From Bradyrhizobium amphicarpaeae (GTDB lineage Bacteria; Pseudomonadota; Alphaproteobacteria; Rhizobiales; Xanthobacteraceae), in the NCBI RefSeq assembly GCF_002266435.3, contig NZ_CP029426.2, forward strand, positions 6,478,001 through 6,542,000: DNA of 64,000 nucleotides, given 5' to 3'. The notes beneath the pieces were generated by a model. That model saw nothing but the letters and a program-made list of their open reading frames with translations, searched no databases and was not told where the DNA came from. The translations under genes were made by a program, and so were the position numbers. This document shows, in pieces, positions 9,095-17,590 of this stretch (position 1 is the first letter of the stretch; each line of letters begins with the position of its first letter).

Positions 9095-9811
9095 TCAGAT
9101 CTGCTGTGCGACCTTCTCGAGCCCGATCAGGCGAGCGAGCTTGCGCACTTCTTCCTTCTGATCGTCACGCAGCTGGAACAGCAGCGGCATGGCAGCCGAC
9201 TTCAATTGCTGGACCTCGTCGCAGTTCGGATCGATCTGCGCGCTGGGCGGCGCGTTCGGATTGGAGAGCTTGTTGGCCGAGATCTTGCGGACGACGTTGC
9301 GCAGCGCGGTCTCGACCGAAGGCCAGTAATATTCCTGCGACGAGGACAGCTTCAGGCGATCCCGGATGCCGGAGATCTGTGCGTCGGACAGCAGAGTATA
9401 ATGTTTCTGCGGCTGCGGCTTGGCGACGACCTTCGGCTTGGCCGGAACTTCGACGGCGGGAACCTCCGCCGTGGCGGGCGCTTCGGATAGGCTCGACGCC
9501 TTGGGCATCGGGAAATCGGATGGCGTGGCGGCGGCAAAGGCCTGGCGCAGCGGCTCGGACAGCACGGGCGCCTGCGAAAGCCTGTCGGCCGGCACCTGCA
9601 CCGGCTCGATCGCGGCCGAAGCCAGGGCCAGGGTCGGAACCAGACGGTCGGCCTTGGCAGCGCGGTTGGTTGCGAGGGGCTTGGCTGGAGGCGTCTGCGC
9701 GATCATCTCTTCGCTGACGCTGGGAACGCTGTCCCGGCCGAGGATAGCGGTGGTGGCGGCGCCCAGGACGAGGAAACAGGTCAGGACGACGATGGTGATG
9801 GTTTTGGACAA
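9095..9811 (-). CDS. Single-span envelope protein with Spy/LTXXQ-like C-terminal domain
   Basis: Starting at a TTG with GGAGAG four bases upstream gives 238 residues; an ATG at 9922 would add 37 residues. An N-terminal membrane segment (TITIVVLTCFLVLGAATTAIL) is followed by a Pro/Ala-rich linker. A helical C-terminal domain of about 100 residues then begins LLSDAQISGIRDRLKLSS. Its pattern 'L..Q...R..L.L...Q...W' resembles the LTXXQ repeats of Spy/CpxP periplasmic chaperones. This link is tentative. It lies upstream of, and on the same strand as, the charged membrane protein at 8286-9008, 86 nt apart. Confidence 0.65.
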   Translation of the reverse strand: MSKTITIVVLTCFLVLGAATTAILGRDSVPSVSEEMIAQTPPAKPLATNRAAKADRLVPTLALASAAIEPVQVPADRLSQAPVLSEPLRQAFAAATPSDFPMPKASSLSEAPATAEVPAVEVPAKPKVVAKPQPQKHYTLLSDAQISGIRDRLKLSSSQEYYWPSVETALRNVVRKISANKLSNPNAPPSAQIDPNCDEVQQLKSAAMPLLFQLRDDQKEEVRKLARLIGLEKVAQQI

Positions 9812-9943
9812 ACGTCTCTCCGCGCCCAACTTCAAGTCCACGTGATCACTGCCCGGAAACTGGGCGATAATTAAGGCTGAACCGTGCCATTGCGGCGGCA
9901 ATCGCGCGGACTCCGGCGACATCGCCTGGAAAGTTCAAGAAAA

Positions 9944-10192
9944 TCAGGCAGCTGCCGCCAGATCGTAGGCGTCCTGGATGTCGGCGACGATCTCCGAGGC
10001 CTCCCAGACCCCGCGCGGCTCAACCGATTGCAGCGTCACAGTCCAGTTGCCGCCCCGGCGGGTGCGGGGGACGCTGACGATGTCGAAACGGACGCTGCGG
10101 CACAGCGGGTGGCGCGCCAGGGCATGCGCGACGCGGACGCGGATTTCGTCCAGCGAAGCCGCTGTCTTGCTGTTGAGAAAATCGAAGTCCAT
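9944..10192 (-). CDS. Small conserved hypothetical protein
   Basis: The 82-residue cytoplasmic product has a helix (SLDEIRVRVAHALARHPLC) followed by beta strands (VRFDIVSVPRTR, NWTVTLQSVEP) and a closing helix (SEIVADIQDAYDLAAA). The layout is that of a compact alpha/beta domain of unknown function. It lies 21 nt upstream of the longest reading of the next gene on the same strand, so the two may be cotranscribed. No motif allows a role to be assigned. Confidence 0.65.
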   Translation of the reverse strand: MDFDFLNSKTAASLDEIRVRVAHALARHPLCRSVRFDIVSVPRTRRGGNWTVTLQSVEPRGVWEASEIVADIQDAYDLAAAA

Positions 10193-10331
10193 CGCCTGTC
10201 CCTCTCGGCCCTGACTGGTGGCCGTGAGGGGATTCTTGGCCGGCGTTGGTTAATCTGCCGTTAAACGGGGCGTCCCGAGCGAGCGTTCGATTAACTGTGA
10301 TCGGGCCGGCGGGCCGACTCCTTCCGCAATT

Positions 10332-11306
10332 CTACGGGGAAAGGCGCACTCTCGCTTCGCGATATTCGGCCACCGTCCGCGCGACGAGATCATCGACGGC
10401 GAGCACGTCGGTGACCCCGGAAGTGGAATGCCCGCCGCTCCAGATATCGCGCCAGCGCTTTGGCCGGCTCTCGCGCGCGGCAACGTCGATGTCTTCGGAG
10501 ATGTCGATCGCGCCGCGTGCCGGGAGATCGTCGGGATCGAGGCCGGCGGCGACGATCGACGGCCTCAGCATGCTGGTCTGCAAACCCGTAAACGCAGTGG
10601 TGAGCAAAATGTCGTCTGCGCTGCTCTCGACCAGCATCCGCTTGTGGCGTTCGTCCGCCATGCTCTCGCGCGTCGCGATGAATTTCGTGCCCATATAGGC
10701 GAGATCACAGCCGAGCACTTCGGCCGCGTGCAGCGCATGGCCGTCACTGACGCCGCCGGCGAGCACGATGATGCCGTCGTAAAATGCGCGCACCGCGCGA
10801 ACGAAGGCAAACGGGTTGAGCCGGCCGGTCTGGCCGCCCGCGCCCGCCGTGAGCAGCACGAGCCCATCAGCGCCTGCTTCCGCCGCCCGTTCGGCGTGGC
10901 GGATCGAGGCGACGTCCGCCAGCACCAGCGCGCCGGCGTCGTGCAGCGGCTGCATCACCGGCGCGGGCGAGCCGACCGAGGTGATGACGATCTCCGGCCT
11001 GTGCCGCAGCAACATGGCGAGATCCTGCGCGAGCCGCGCGTTGGAGCGGTGCACGATCAGGTTCGGGCAGAGCGGTGCCGCCTTGCGGCCAGTCTGGTCT
11101 TCGTGCTGGCGCAGCCGCGCCGCGATCGCGGCGAGCCATTCATCGAGCTGTTCCGTGCTGCGGCAATTCGCGGTCGGGAAGCTGCCGATCACCCCATGGC
11201 TGCAGGCCGCGACCATGAGCTCGACGCCCGAGACCAGGAACATCGGCGCCGCGATCAGCGGCAGAGCCAGACGATCGCCGAAGCGTTGCAGTCGATCGGA
11301 TGTCAC
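10332..11306 (-). CDS. Nitronate monooxygenase-like flavoprotein (active-site His replaced)
   Basis: The 324-residue product is an FMN-binding TIM-barrel protein of the nitronate monooxygenase/2-nitropropane dioxygenase family. It opens with LALPLIAAPMFLVSGVELM and carries AGADGLVLLTAGAGGQTG in the flavin loop. In the family, and in the paralogue at 17591, this loop reads AGGH; here the catalytic-position His is Gln. The GTG start at 11306 follows AAGGAG and gives the family's N-terminus; an upstream Met would add 47 unlikely residues. The gene is divergent from the acyl-CoA ligase at 11430. True nitronate activity is doubtful. Confidence 0.85.
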   Translation of the reverse strand: MTSDRLQRFGDRLALPLIAAPMFLVSGVELMVAACSHGVIGSFPTANCRSTEQLDEWLAAIAARLRQHEDQTGRKAAPLCPNLIVHRSNARLAQDLAMLLRHRPEIVITSVGSPAPVMQPLHDAGALVLADVASIRHAERAAEAGADGLVLLTAGAGGQTGRLNPFAFVRAVRAFYDGIIVLAGGVSDGHALHAAEVLGCDLAYMGTKFIATRESMADERHKRMLVESSADDILLTTAFTGLQTSMLRPSIVAAGLDPDDLPARGAIDISEDIDVAARESRPKRWRDIWSGGHSTSGVTDVLAVDDLVARTVAEYREARVRLSP

Positions 11307-11429
11307 ACAAATCTCCTTGTCACGCTTGCATCGCCGCGCGGGCTTTGTCGTTTCCTCCCGCAGTCTCTGTGCTAGCGTCACCGCCAACATTGGCACGCGA
11401 GACGCCGGTGACAAGCAACGAGGAAACAT

Positions 11430-12992
11430 ATGTCCGATCCGCTTCACGCATCGTCGCCGACTTGCGCGCAGACGCTACGGGCGCTCTCGCGCTATCCCGG
11501 CCGCACCGCGTTCGCATGGCCCGGGGGATCGCTGAGCTATCAAGGCACGATCGACCTGATCGGACGCATCCAGGGCGTGTTCATGCGGTGTAGCCTGCAG
11601 CCCGGTGCGCGTGTCGCCTTCCTCACCGCGAACCGCGCCGACACCTGGTGCGCCGGCGTCGCCGCGCAATTGTCGCGGCTCTGCATCACCTGGCTGCATC
11701 CGCTGGGGTCGCTGGAGGACCAGTTGTTCCAGCTCGAGGACTCCGAGGCCGAGATGCTGGTGGTCGATGCGGCCGCCTTCCGCGACCGCGGCGGCGAGCT
11801 CTCCACGCGGGCAACCGGGCTAAAGGCGGTGTTCACCATGGGGCCTGCGGGTTATGGCGTCGATCTGCTGGCGGCCATCGAAAGCGCGGGACACGCCGGC
11901 GCGCAGTGCCTTGCCGGCCCCGACGATCTCTCCACGCTGAACTACACCGGCGGCACCACAGGCAAATCCAAGGGCGCGCTGCGCTATCACCGCGAGAATG
12001 CCGGAGCCGCCGCCGCGATCCTCGCCGATTTCGAGATCCCCGAGGCTGCACGCTATCTCACGGTTGCCCCCATCAGCCATGTCGCAGGCACGAAAGTGCT
12101 GCCGACCCTGATGCGCGGCGGCACCGTGCACATGCTGAAAGGATTCGATCCCGAGGCCGTGCTGGCCACGATCGCGCGCGAGCGCATCAACTTCACGCTG
12201 TTCGTGCCGACCATGATCTACGTGCTGCTCGACCATCCCGCGCTGGACAAGACCGACCTGTCCTCGCTCGAGCTGGTGCTCTACGGGGCGTCGGCGATGT
12301 CGCCGAGCAGGCTGGTCGAGGGCATCGAGCGCATCGGGCCGGTGTTCTCTCAGCTCTACGGCCAGACCGAATGCTACCCGGTCTCGGTGCTGCGCAAGGC
12401 GGATCACGATCTCAAGGCACCAGAGCTATTTTTGTCCTGCGGCTTCCCGATCGCAGCCTGCGAGGTCAAAATCCTCGGCGACGACGACCAGGAAGTGAAG
12501 ACGGGCGAGGCCGGCGAGATCTGCGTGCGCGCCCCGCACGTGATGGCGGAATACTGGAAGCGCCCCGACATCACCGCCGAGACGCTGAAGAACGGCTGGG
12601 TCCACACCGGCGACATCGCGCGCAAGGACGAGCGCGGCTACATGTTCATCCTCGACCGCAAGAAGGACATGATCGTCTCAGGCGGCTTCAACATCTTCCC
12701 GCGCGAGATCGAGGACGTGCTGTCGCAGCACGCCGATGTCGCGATGGTCGCGGTCGTCGGCGTCCCCGACGAGAAATGGGGCGAAGCCGTCACCGCCATC
12801 GTCGTTCCGCGCGAGGGCGCGAGGCCCGATCCGGACGAGTTGATCGACCTCGTGAAGACCCGAAAAGGCTCGGCGCATGCGCCCAAGCAGATCCAGTTCG
12901 TCAAGCAATTGCCGATGACCGGCGTCGGCAAGGTCGACAAGAAAGTGCTGCGCGCGGGCTTCTGGAGCGGGCGGGACCGGATGGTGGGTTAG
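11430..12992 (+). CDS. AMP-dependent acyl-CoA synthetase/ligase
   Basis: The 520-residue protein belongs to the ANL adenylating enzymes that make acyl-CoA from a carboxylic acid, ATP and CoA. The phosphate-binding loop is YTGGTTGKSKG, the adenine region is LYGQTECYP, the Asp that binds ribose lies in WVHTGD, and the hinge and C-terminal catalytic Lys are in LDRKKDMIVSGG and GVGKVDKKVLR. A GAGGAAAC lies before the ATG. It is divergent from the flavoprotein at 10332, with about 120 bp between, suggesting shared regulation. The acyl substrate cannot be read from the sequence. Confidence 0.9.
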   Translation: MSDPLHASSPTCAQTLRALSRYPGRTAFAWPGGSLSYQGTIDLIGRIQGVFMRCSLQPGARVAFLTANRADTWCAGVAAQLSRLCITWLHPLGSLEDQLFQLEDSEAEMLVVDAAAFRDRGGELSTRATGLKAVFTMGPAGYGVDLLAAIESAGHAGAQCLAGPDDLSTLNYTGGTTGKSKGALRYHRENAGAAAAILADFEIPEAARYLTVAPISHVAGTKVLPTLMRGGTVHMLKGFDPEAVLATIARERINFTLFVPTMIYVLLDHPALDKTDLSSLELVLYGASAMSPSRLVEGIERIGPVFSQLYGQTECYPVSVLRKADHDLKAPELFLSCGFPIAACEVKILGDDDQEVKTGEAGEICVRAPHVMAEYWKRPDITAETLKNGWVHTGDIARKDERGYMFILDRKKDMIVSGGFNIFPREIEDVLSQHADVAMVAVVGVPDEKWGEAVTAIVVPREGARPDPDELIDLVKTRKGSAHAPKQIQFVKQLPMTGVGKVDKKVLRAGFWSGRDRMVG

Positions 12993-13013
12993 GTGTTGAA
13001 GGGCCGCCCGGCT

Positions 13014-15068
13014 TCAGCGGAGCATCTGATCAAGGCGATCGCGGAGCTGATCCTGATGGTAAGGCTTGGCCAGCCTCGGCAGATCCAGCTGGGTTCCCTC
13101 GGGCAGTTCGGCATACCCGGTCGCAAGTAGTATCGGCAATGTTGGTCGCAGTTGACGCGACGCGGCCGCTAGTTCGAGCCCGGTCATGCCGGGCATGACG
13201 TGATCGGTCACCATGAGATCGATTTTCTGCCCGCTGCGAATGATATCGAGGGCGTGCAGGCCCGAGCTGACGCCGATGACGCGGTGCCCGAGATCTTCGA
13301 GCATCTCGGTGGTCGACATTGCGATCAGCGGATCGTCGTCGACAAAAAGGATGACGGCGGATCGGCCGGCCTGTCGTCGCACCGGGATAGACGCCTCCAC
13401 TTTCGGAAGCTGGGTGGCGACCGGAAGGATCAGGGTCGCCGTGGTGCCCACTCCGACTTCGCTGGAGAGCTGGAGGGCTCCCCCGAGCTGCACGGCAAGA
13501 CCGTGGACCATCGAAAGCCCAAGTCCGGTTCCCTTCCCAACCGGCTTCGAGGAAAAGAACGGCTCCACTGCCCGCTTCAACGTCTCTGCAGACATGCCTT
13601 CGCCGGTGTCGATCACGGACAGCGCGAGATACTGCCCCGGCGGCAGCCGCGCCTCTTCGTCCGCCTGATCGTCGCGGATGCGGATTTCGATCGAGCCCCC
13701 ATCGGGCATCGCATCGCGCGCGTTGATGGCGAGGTTCAAGATCGCGAGTTCAAGCTGGTTGGAATCGACTCGCGCCGGGGGCACGCGATCTGGAACGTCC
13801 AGGCGCAGCTCGACCCGGGGACCAAGCGAGCGCTCGAGCAGGTCGCTCATCCCCCGGATCAACGTGCCGAGGTCGACCGCTTCCGCCCGCAGATCCTGCT
13901 GGCGGGCGAACGCGAGCAGACGTTGCGTCAACGACGCCCCCCGTTCCGCGCCCTGCAACGCGCCATCGATCAGCCGGCGCAGGCGCGGGTCGTCCGGGAT
14001 GCGCTTGCGTAGCAGATCGAGATTGCCCATCACGGCCATCAACAGATTGTTGAAGTCGTGCGCGACCCCGCCGGTCAACTGGCCGATGGTCTCCATTTTT
14101 TGCGCCTGCCGCAATTGATCCTGCGCCTTTTCGCGCGCGGCGACCTCGGTCATCAGATCCGCGGTGCGCTGCTCGACGCGCTGCTCGAGTGTGGCCGTGA
14201 GTTCGGCGAGCGCAGTCCGCTCTGCAGCAAGCTGGGCCAGCAGATTTTCGCGCTCGATCTCGGCGACCTTGCGCGCGGTGATGTCGGAGCACACCCCGAC
14301 CAGCGATCGCACACTGCCGTCGGGCCGAAGCACCGCTCGCGCCCTTATATCCACCCAATGCTGGGAGCAGTCAGGCCAGACGTTTCGATATTCGATGCTG
14401 TAATCGCCGCCGCTGGCGACGGCGCGGTCGAACACGGTCTGCCGGCGGGCGCGGTCGTCCGGGTGCACCGATTCTAGCAGATCCTGATAGGAAAATTCCT
14501 GCTCTGGCCGTCGCCCGAAGAACAGCTTGCAGGTATGGGAGGCCTCGAGCCTCAGGGACGGCAAATGCAGTTCGAGTGCACCGAGCCGACCGGCACTCAA
14601 TGCCGTTTGCAGCAGGCCTTCGCTCTCGGTGAGGGTCTCGAGGATCGCGCGTGACTGGTACTGGCGGCGCCGCCCCCGGATCGCCGATCCGACGACGCTG
14701 ACCAGCGTGGTCGGATGGAACGGCCGTTCGATGAACGTCACGTTGCCGAGTGCCTGCCCGAGCCGCATGGCGTCCGGATTGCGTTCCGGACCGCCGCCCT
14801 GGCGGGTGAGCAAAACGATCGGAAAGTCCGACCATGAGGGCTGGTCGTTCAGCCACCTGACGAGACTGCGCAAATCCGCGGTCTTCACGGCTTCGTTGGC
14901 GATGATGGCAAGCCCCGCACCGGCCGCCATCTCGCGAACGAGCGCATCGAGGTCGGCGCAGACGTCAGCCGCAATGCCTGCTTCGCGGATCAGGCTCGCG
15001 GCGACATTTGCGTCGCGGCCCGTCGGAGCAAGGATCAGGGAACGTTCGGACGTGTCGCCCGGTCTCAC
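13014..15068 (-). CDS. Hybrid sensor histidine kinase (pseudo-receiver, PAS, HisKA, HATPase, REC)
   Basis: The 684-residue soluble kinase has five parts. Residues about 8-130 resemble a receiver but lack the acceptor Asp (AIIANEAVK) while keeping an FIERPF end. A PAS domain follows (about 150-268), then a coiled coil (about 268-325). HisKA has H337 in GGVAHDFNNLL, and the ATPase domain has LAINARDAMPDGG, DTGEGM and GKGTGLGLSM. A true receiver has D622 in VTDHVMPGMTG and Lys in RLAKPY. The GTG start overlaps the stop of the KaiC-like gene by 4 nt (GTGA), indicating translational coupling. Its signal is probably cytoplasmic. Confidence 0.93.
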   Translation of the reverse strand: MRPGDTSERSLILAPTGRDANVAASLIREAGIAADVCADLDALVREMAAGAGLAIIANEAVKTADLRSLVRWLNDQPSWSDFPIVLLTRQGGGPERNPDAMRLGQALGNVTFIERPFHPTTLVSVVGSAIRGRRRQYQSRAILETLTESEGLLQTALSAGRLGALELHLPSLRLEASHTCKLFFGRRPEQEFSYQDLLESVHPDDRARRQTVFDRAVASGGDYSIEYRNVWPDCSQHWVDIRARAVLRPDGSVRSLVGVCSDITARKVAEIERENLLAQLAAERTALAELTATLEQRVEQRTADLMTEVAAREKAQDQLRQAQKMETIGQLTGGVAHDFNNLLMAVMGNLDLLRKRIPDDPRLRRLIDGALQGAERGASLTQRLLAFARQQDLRAEAVDLGTLIRGMSDLLERSLGPRVELRLDVPDRVPPARVDSNQLELAILNLAINARDAMPDGGSIEIRIRDDQADEEARLPPGQYLALSVIDTGEGMSAETLKRAVEPFFSSKPVGKGTGLGLSMVHGLAVQLGGALQLSSEVGVGTTATLILPVATQLPKVEASIPVRRQAGRSAVILFVDDDPLIAMSTTEMLEDLGHRVIGVSSGLHALDIIRSGQKIDLMVTDHVMPGMTGLELAAASRQLRPTLPILLATGYAELPEGTQLDLPRLAKPYHQDQLRDRLDQMLR

Positions 15069-16564
15069 GCACCAGGCTCCTGGAGCAGGGGGCGCGGGTC
15101 ACCCATGTAAACGGGCACGCCGCGCAGAACGCCCTGGAATTCCTCAAGGGGCTCGCCGATGGCCAGACCACGACCGCCGATGCGGAACTCGCGAATGGTC
15201 GATTCATGCTGGCCCATTCGCTTCTTGATCACGGATATCGCACGTCGCACGCTGCCCAGCGCTTCGAAATAGCGCAGGAGGATGACCGTATCGGCGAGAT
15301 AGGTGACGTCGACCGGCGCTCGCATGTCACCGACGAGGCCGTGCTGGGCAACCGTCATGAATGTCGCGGCACCGCGGCGATTGAGGTACTGCAAAAGTTC
15401 ATGCATGTGGAGAATGAGCGAATTCTCCTCGGGCATGGCAGCCTGATAGCCATTGAGACTGTCGATCACGACGGCCTTGATACCCTCCTCGTCCACCCGC
15501 TTGCGGACCATGTGAGCGAACTCCCCCGGGGAGAGTTCGGCCGCGTCGACCTGTTCGATCGCAAGACTGCCGTCGCGTCGCAGCGCGTCGAGATCGATTC
15601 CGATGCCTTTCATGCGCGAGAACAGCAGACCAAGCTCCTCGTCGAACACGAACAGCGCCGCTTTCTCTCCCCGCGCCACCGCCGCGACGGCGAACACGAT
15701 CGCGATGAGAGATTTGCCGGTACCGGAGGGACCGAGAACGAGCGTGCTCGAACCCGATTCCACTCCACCTCCCAGTAACTGGTCTAAGCCCGCAATGCCG
15801 CTTGAAAAAGTGGTGCGCCGCAAATCGGCGCGGTGCTCGGAGGCAACCAGCCTCGGAAACACGTTCAGGCCGCCCGTGGTGATGGTTGCGTCGTGGTAAC
15901 CGCCGCGAAACTTGGTGCCGCGATACTTGATGACGCGGACACGGCGGCGCTCCGCGCCATAGTCCGGAGCGAGCTCCTCAAGGCGCAGAACCGCATGCGC
16001 GACGCTGTGGACGGTCTTGTCGGCGACATCGGCCGTGAGATCGTCGAGAAGCATCACGGTCGTATTGAATCTGGAGAAGAAGTGCTTGATGGCCAGGATT
16101 TGCCTGCGGTACCGCAACGAGCTTTGGGCGAGAAGCCGGATTTCGGAAAGACTGTCGAGCACGACGCGATGCGGCTTGATCCGATCGACCGCCTCGAAAA
16201 TCTGCTTGGTCGTCTCGCCGAGTTCGAGATCGGAGGAGTAGAGAAGGCTCTGCTGCTGCTCTGAATCAAGCAGGCTCTCAGGGGGCAGCAGTTCGAAGAC
16301 AGTAATGCCCTCGTCCAGCGTCCAGCCGTGCGACGCCGCGCCTTCGCGCAACTCACGCTCCGTCTCGGACAAGGTAATGTACAGGCACCTCTCGCCGGCC
16401 TTGGTGCCCTCTCGCAGGAATTGCAGCGCCACCGTCGTCTTGCCGGTGCCAGGCGCGCCTTCCACGAGGAAGACGTGCCCACGCGACAATCCGCCGGACA
16501 GGATGTTGTCCAGACCCCAAACTCCGGTTTGGGCCCTTGCAGAAAATTTCTCAATCGAAGTCAT
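15065..16564 (-). CDS. KaiC-like tandem RecA-type ATPase
   Basis: The 499-residue protein has the double-domain layout of KaiC. P-loops are GAPGTGKTT (36-44) and GPSGTGKSL (278-286). The catalytic Glu pair is reduced to one Glu in each domain (S67-E68 and D308-E309). The positions matching the KaiC Ser431/Thr432 phosphosites are Thr421 and Tyr422 (VDVTYLADTVILLRY). No kaiA or kaiB lies nearby, so this is a KaiC-like signalling ATPase rather than proof of a clock. It heads an operon with the hybrid kinase and has a near-consensus EcfG promoter 23 nt upstream. Confidence 0.92.
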   Translation of the reverse strand: MTSIEKFSARAQTGVWGLDNILSGGLSRGHVFLVEGAPGTGKTTVALQFLREGTKAGERCLYITLSETERELREGAASHGWTLDEGITVFELLPPESLLDSEQQQSLLYSSDLELGETTKQIFEAVDRIKPHRVVLDSLSEIRLLAQSSLRYRRQILAIKHFFSRFNTTVMLLDDLTADVADKTVHSVAHAVLRLEELAPDYGAERRRVRVIKYRGTKFRGGYHDATITTGGLNVFPRLVASEHRADLRRTTFSSGIAGLDQLLGGGVESGSSTLVLGPSGTGKSLIAIVFAVAAVARGEKAALFVFDEELGLLFSRMKGIGIDLDALRRDGSLAIEQVDAAELSPGEFAHMVRKRVDEEGIKAVVIDSLNGYQAAMPEENSLILHMHELLQYLNRRGAATFMTVAQHGLVGDMRAPVDVTYLADTVILLRYFEALGSVRRAISVIKKRMGQHESTIREFRIGGRGLAIGEPLEEFQGVLRGVPVYMGDPRPLLQEPGA

Positions 16565-16586
16565 ATTTTCCCTCTACCGGGAATAA

Positions 16587-16611
16587 AACCGGGAAGGGAA
16601 CAATCGGTTCC
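16587..16611 (-). promoter_or_regulatory. Candidate EcfG-type promoter of the KaiC-like/kinase operon
   Basis: On the minus strand GGAAC (16611-16607) is followed by 16 nt and GGTT (16590-16587), one base from the CGTT consensus. The distance of 23 nt to the ATG and the GAGGGA ribosome site just before it fit a short leader. One mismatch leaves this unproven. Confidence 0.4.
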
Positions 16612-16713
16612 GGGCTCGGCTGTCACCTATGCAGGCAAGACAGTGAGCATCCTTGCGACGAGGTGGAACGGATGCAGTACGGCGCCGCGAGGGCAGCTGT
16701 CGGCAGGGAAGGT

Positions 16714-17487
16714 CTATCGCTTTTCGATGACGAGGCTCTGCACCGCGCGGCCGAAATAGCCCTGCCTGTCCGCAAGCCGCGACATCGCAAGTCCCGCGCC
16801 GTCGGGGCCGATCCAGGAATCGCCGTCGAGCAAAATCCACTCCCCGACAGGCTGGCGCGCCAAGTTCACCGTGAGATCGGCGTTGATGTAGGTCCAGGCG
16901 CGGAAGTCGAGCGTCGAGGCGGTGCCGTTGGAGAAATCGGCGGCGACCACGGCGCGCATCGCCTGCGAGATCGCTTCCCCCTCGATCAGCGGATGGTCGA
17001 CGCGAAACCAGATCGCGCCGGCGCCGGCCTGCCCGAAGCGGCCGCGCGCGGCGCGCATCGAGACCGAACGCACGAACGGGCTGGTGGCGGCGTGACCGTC
17101 CTCGACCAACGAGTCCTCCGGCAAGGGCAGCGTCACCGGCAGCGCCTTGACGTCGTCGGGCAACGACAATGCCTGACGCCTGATCTTGAGCACGGTGGCA
17201 CCGACCACCTGCACGCCGTCGGCGAGCAGCTTGATTTCGCAGAGCTGGATCTTGCGACCCTCGCGCAAGACGCCAGTCACGATCGTCAGCGGCGCGACCG
17301 GCACCGGACGCATCAGATCGATGGTGACGCGCGCGATGTCCATCGTCACAGGCGTCGGTATGCGTTCGGCCGCCCATGTCACCAGCGAGGCCGGCGCCGA
17401 GCCGTGCTGCATGCGCCGGTCCCAGGGACCGGCGGCATCGGGACTGGTGACGACACTGTCGCCGTCGACGCGATAGATGGGAGGCAT
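16714..17487 (-). CDS. Acyl-CoA thioesterase-family protein (double hotdog)
   Basis: The 257-residue product fits the tandem-hotdog thioesterases that hydrolyse acyl-CoA to free acid and CoA. An N-terminal hotdog (WDRRMQHGSAPASLVTWAAER, then ARVTIDLMRPVPVAPLTI) is followed by a second with FRVDHPLIEGEAISQAMRAV and ADFSNGTAS. The Asp-Phe-Ser-Asn helix and the 'LDFRAWTYINADLTVNLAR' strands are typical. It lies 103 nt downstream of the nitronate monooxygenase gene on the same strand. The preferred acyl chain is not deducible. Confidence 0.82.
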   Translation of the reverse strand: MPPIYRVDGDSVVTSPDAAGPWDRRMQHGSAPASLVTWAAERIPTPVTMDIARVTIDLMRPVPVAPLTIVTGVLREGRKIQLCEIKLLADGVQVVGATVLKIRRQALSLPDDVKALPVTLPLPEDSLVEDGHAATSPFVRSVSMRAARGRFGQAGAGAIWFRVDHPLIEGEAISQAMRAVVAADFSNGTASTLDFRAWTYINADLTVNLARQPVGEWILLDGDSWIGPDGAGLAMSRLADRQGYFGRAVQSLVIEKR

Positions 17488-17590
17488 GCTTTCATCAGTC
17501 TCGGTTGACGTTCCCCGGACGCTGCGGCGATGGGTCCCGGCTCTGCGCAGCAGCGTTACACGCTGCAGCGCGTCCGGGATACGAGAGCGA

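Noticed and set aside
15065..16564. A circadian clock role for the KaiC-like protein
   Set aside because: No kaiA or kaiB is present and the phosphosites differ, so a clock cannot be claimed from this sequence.
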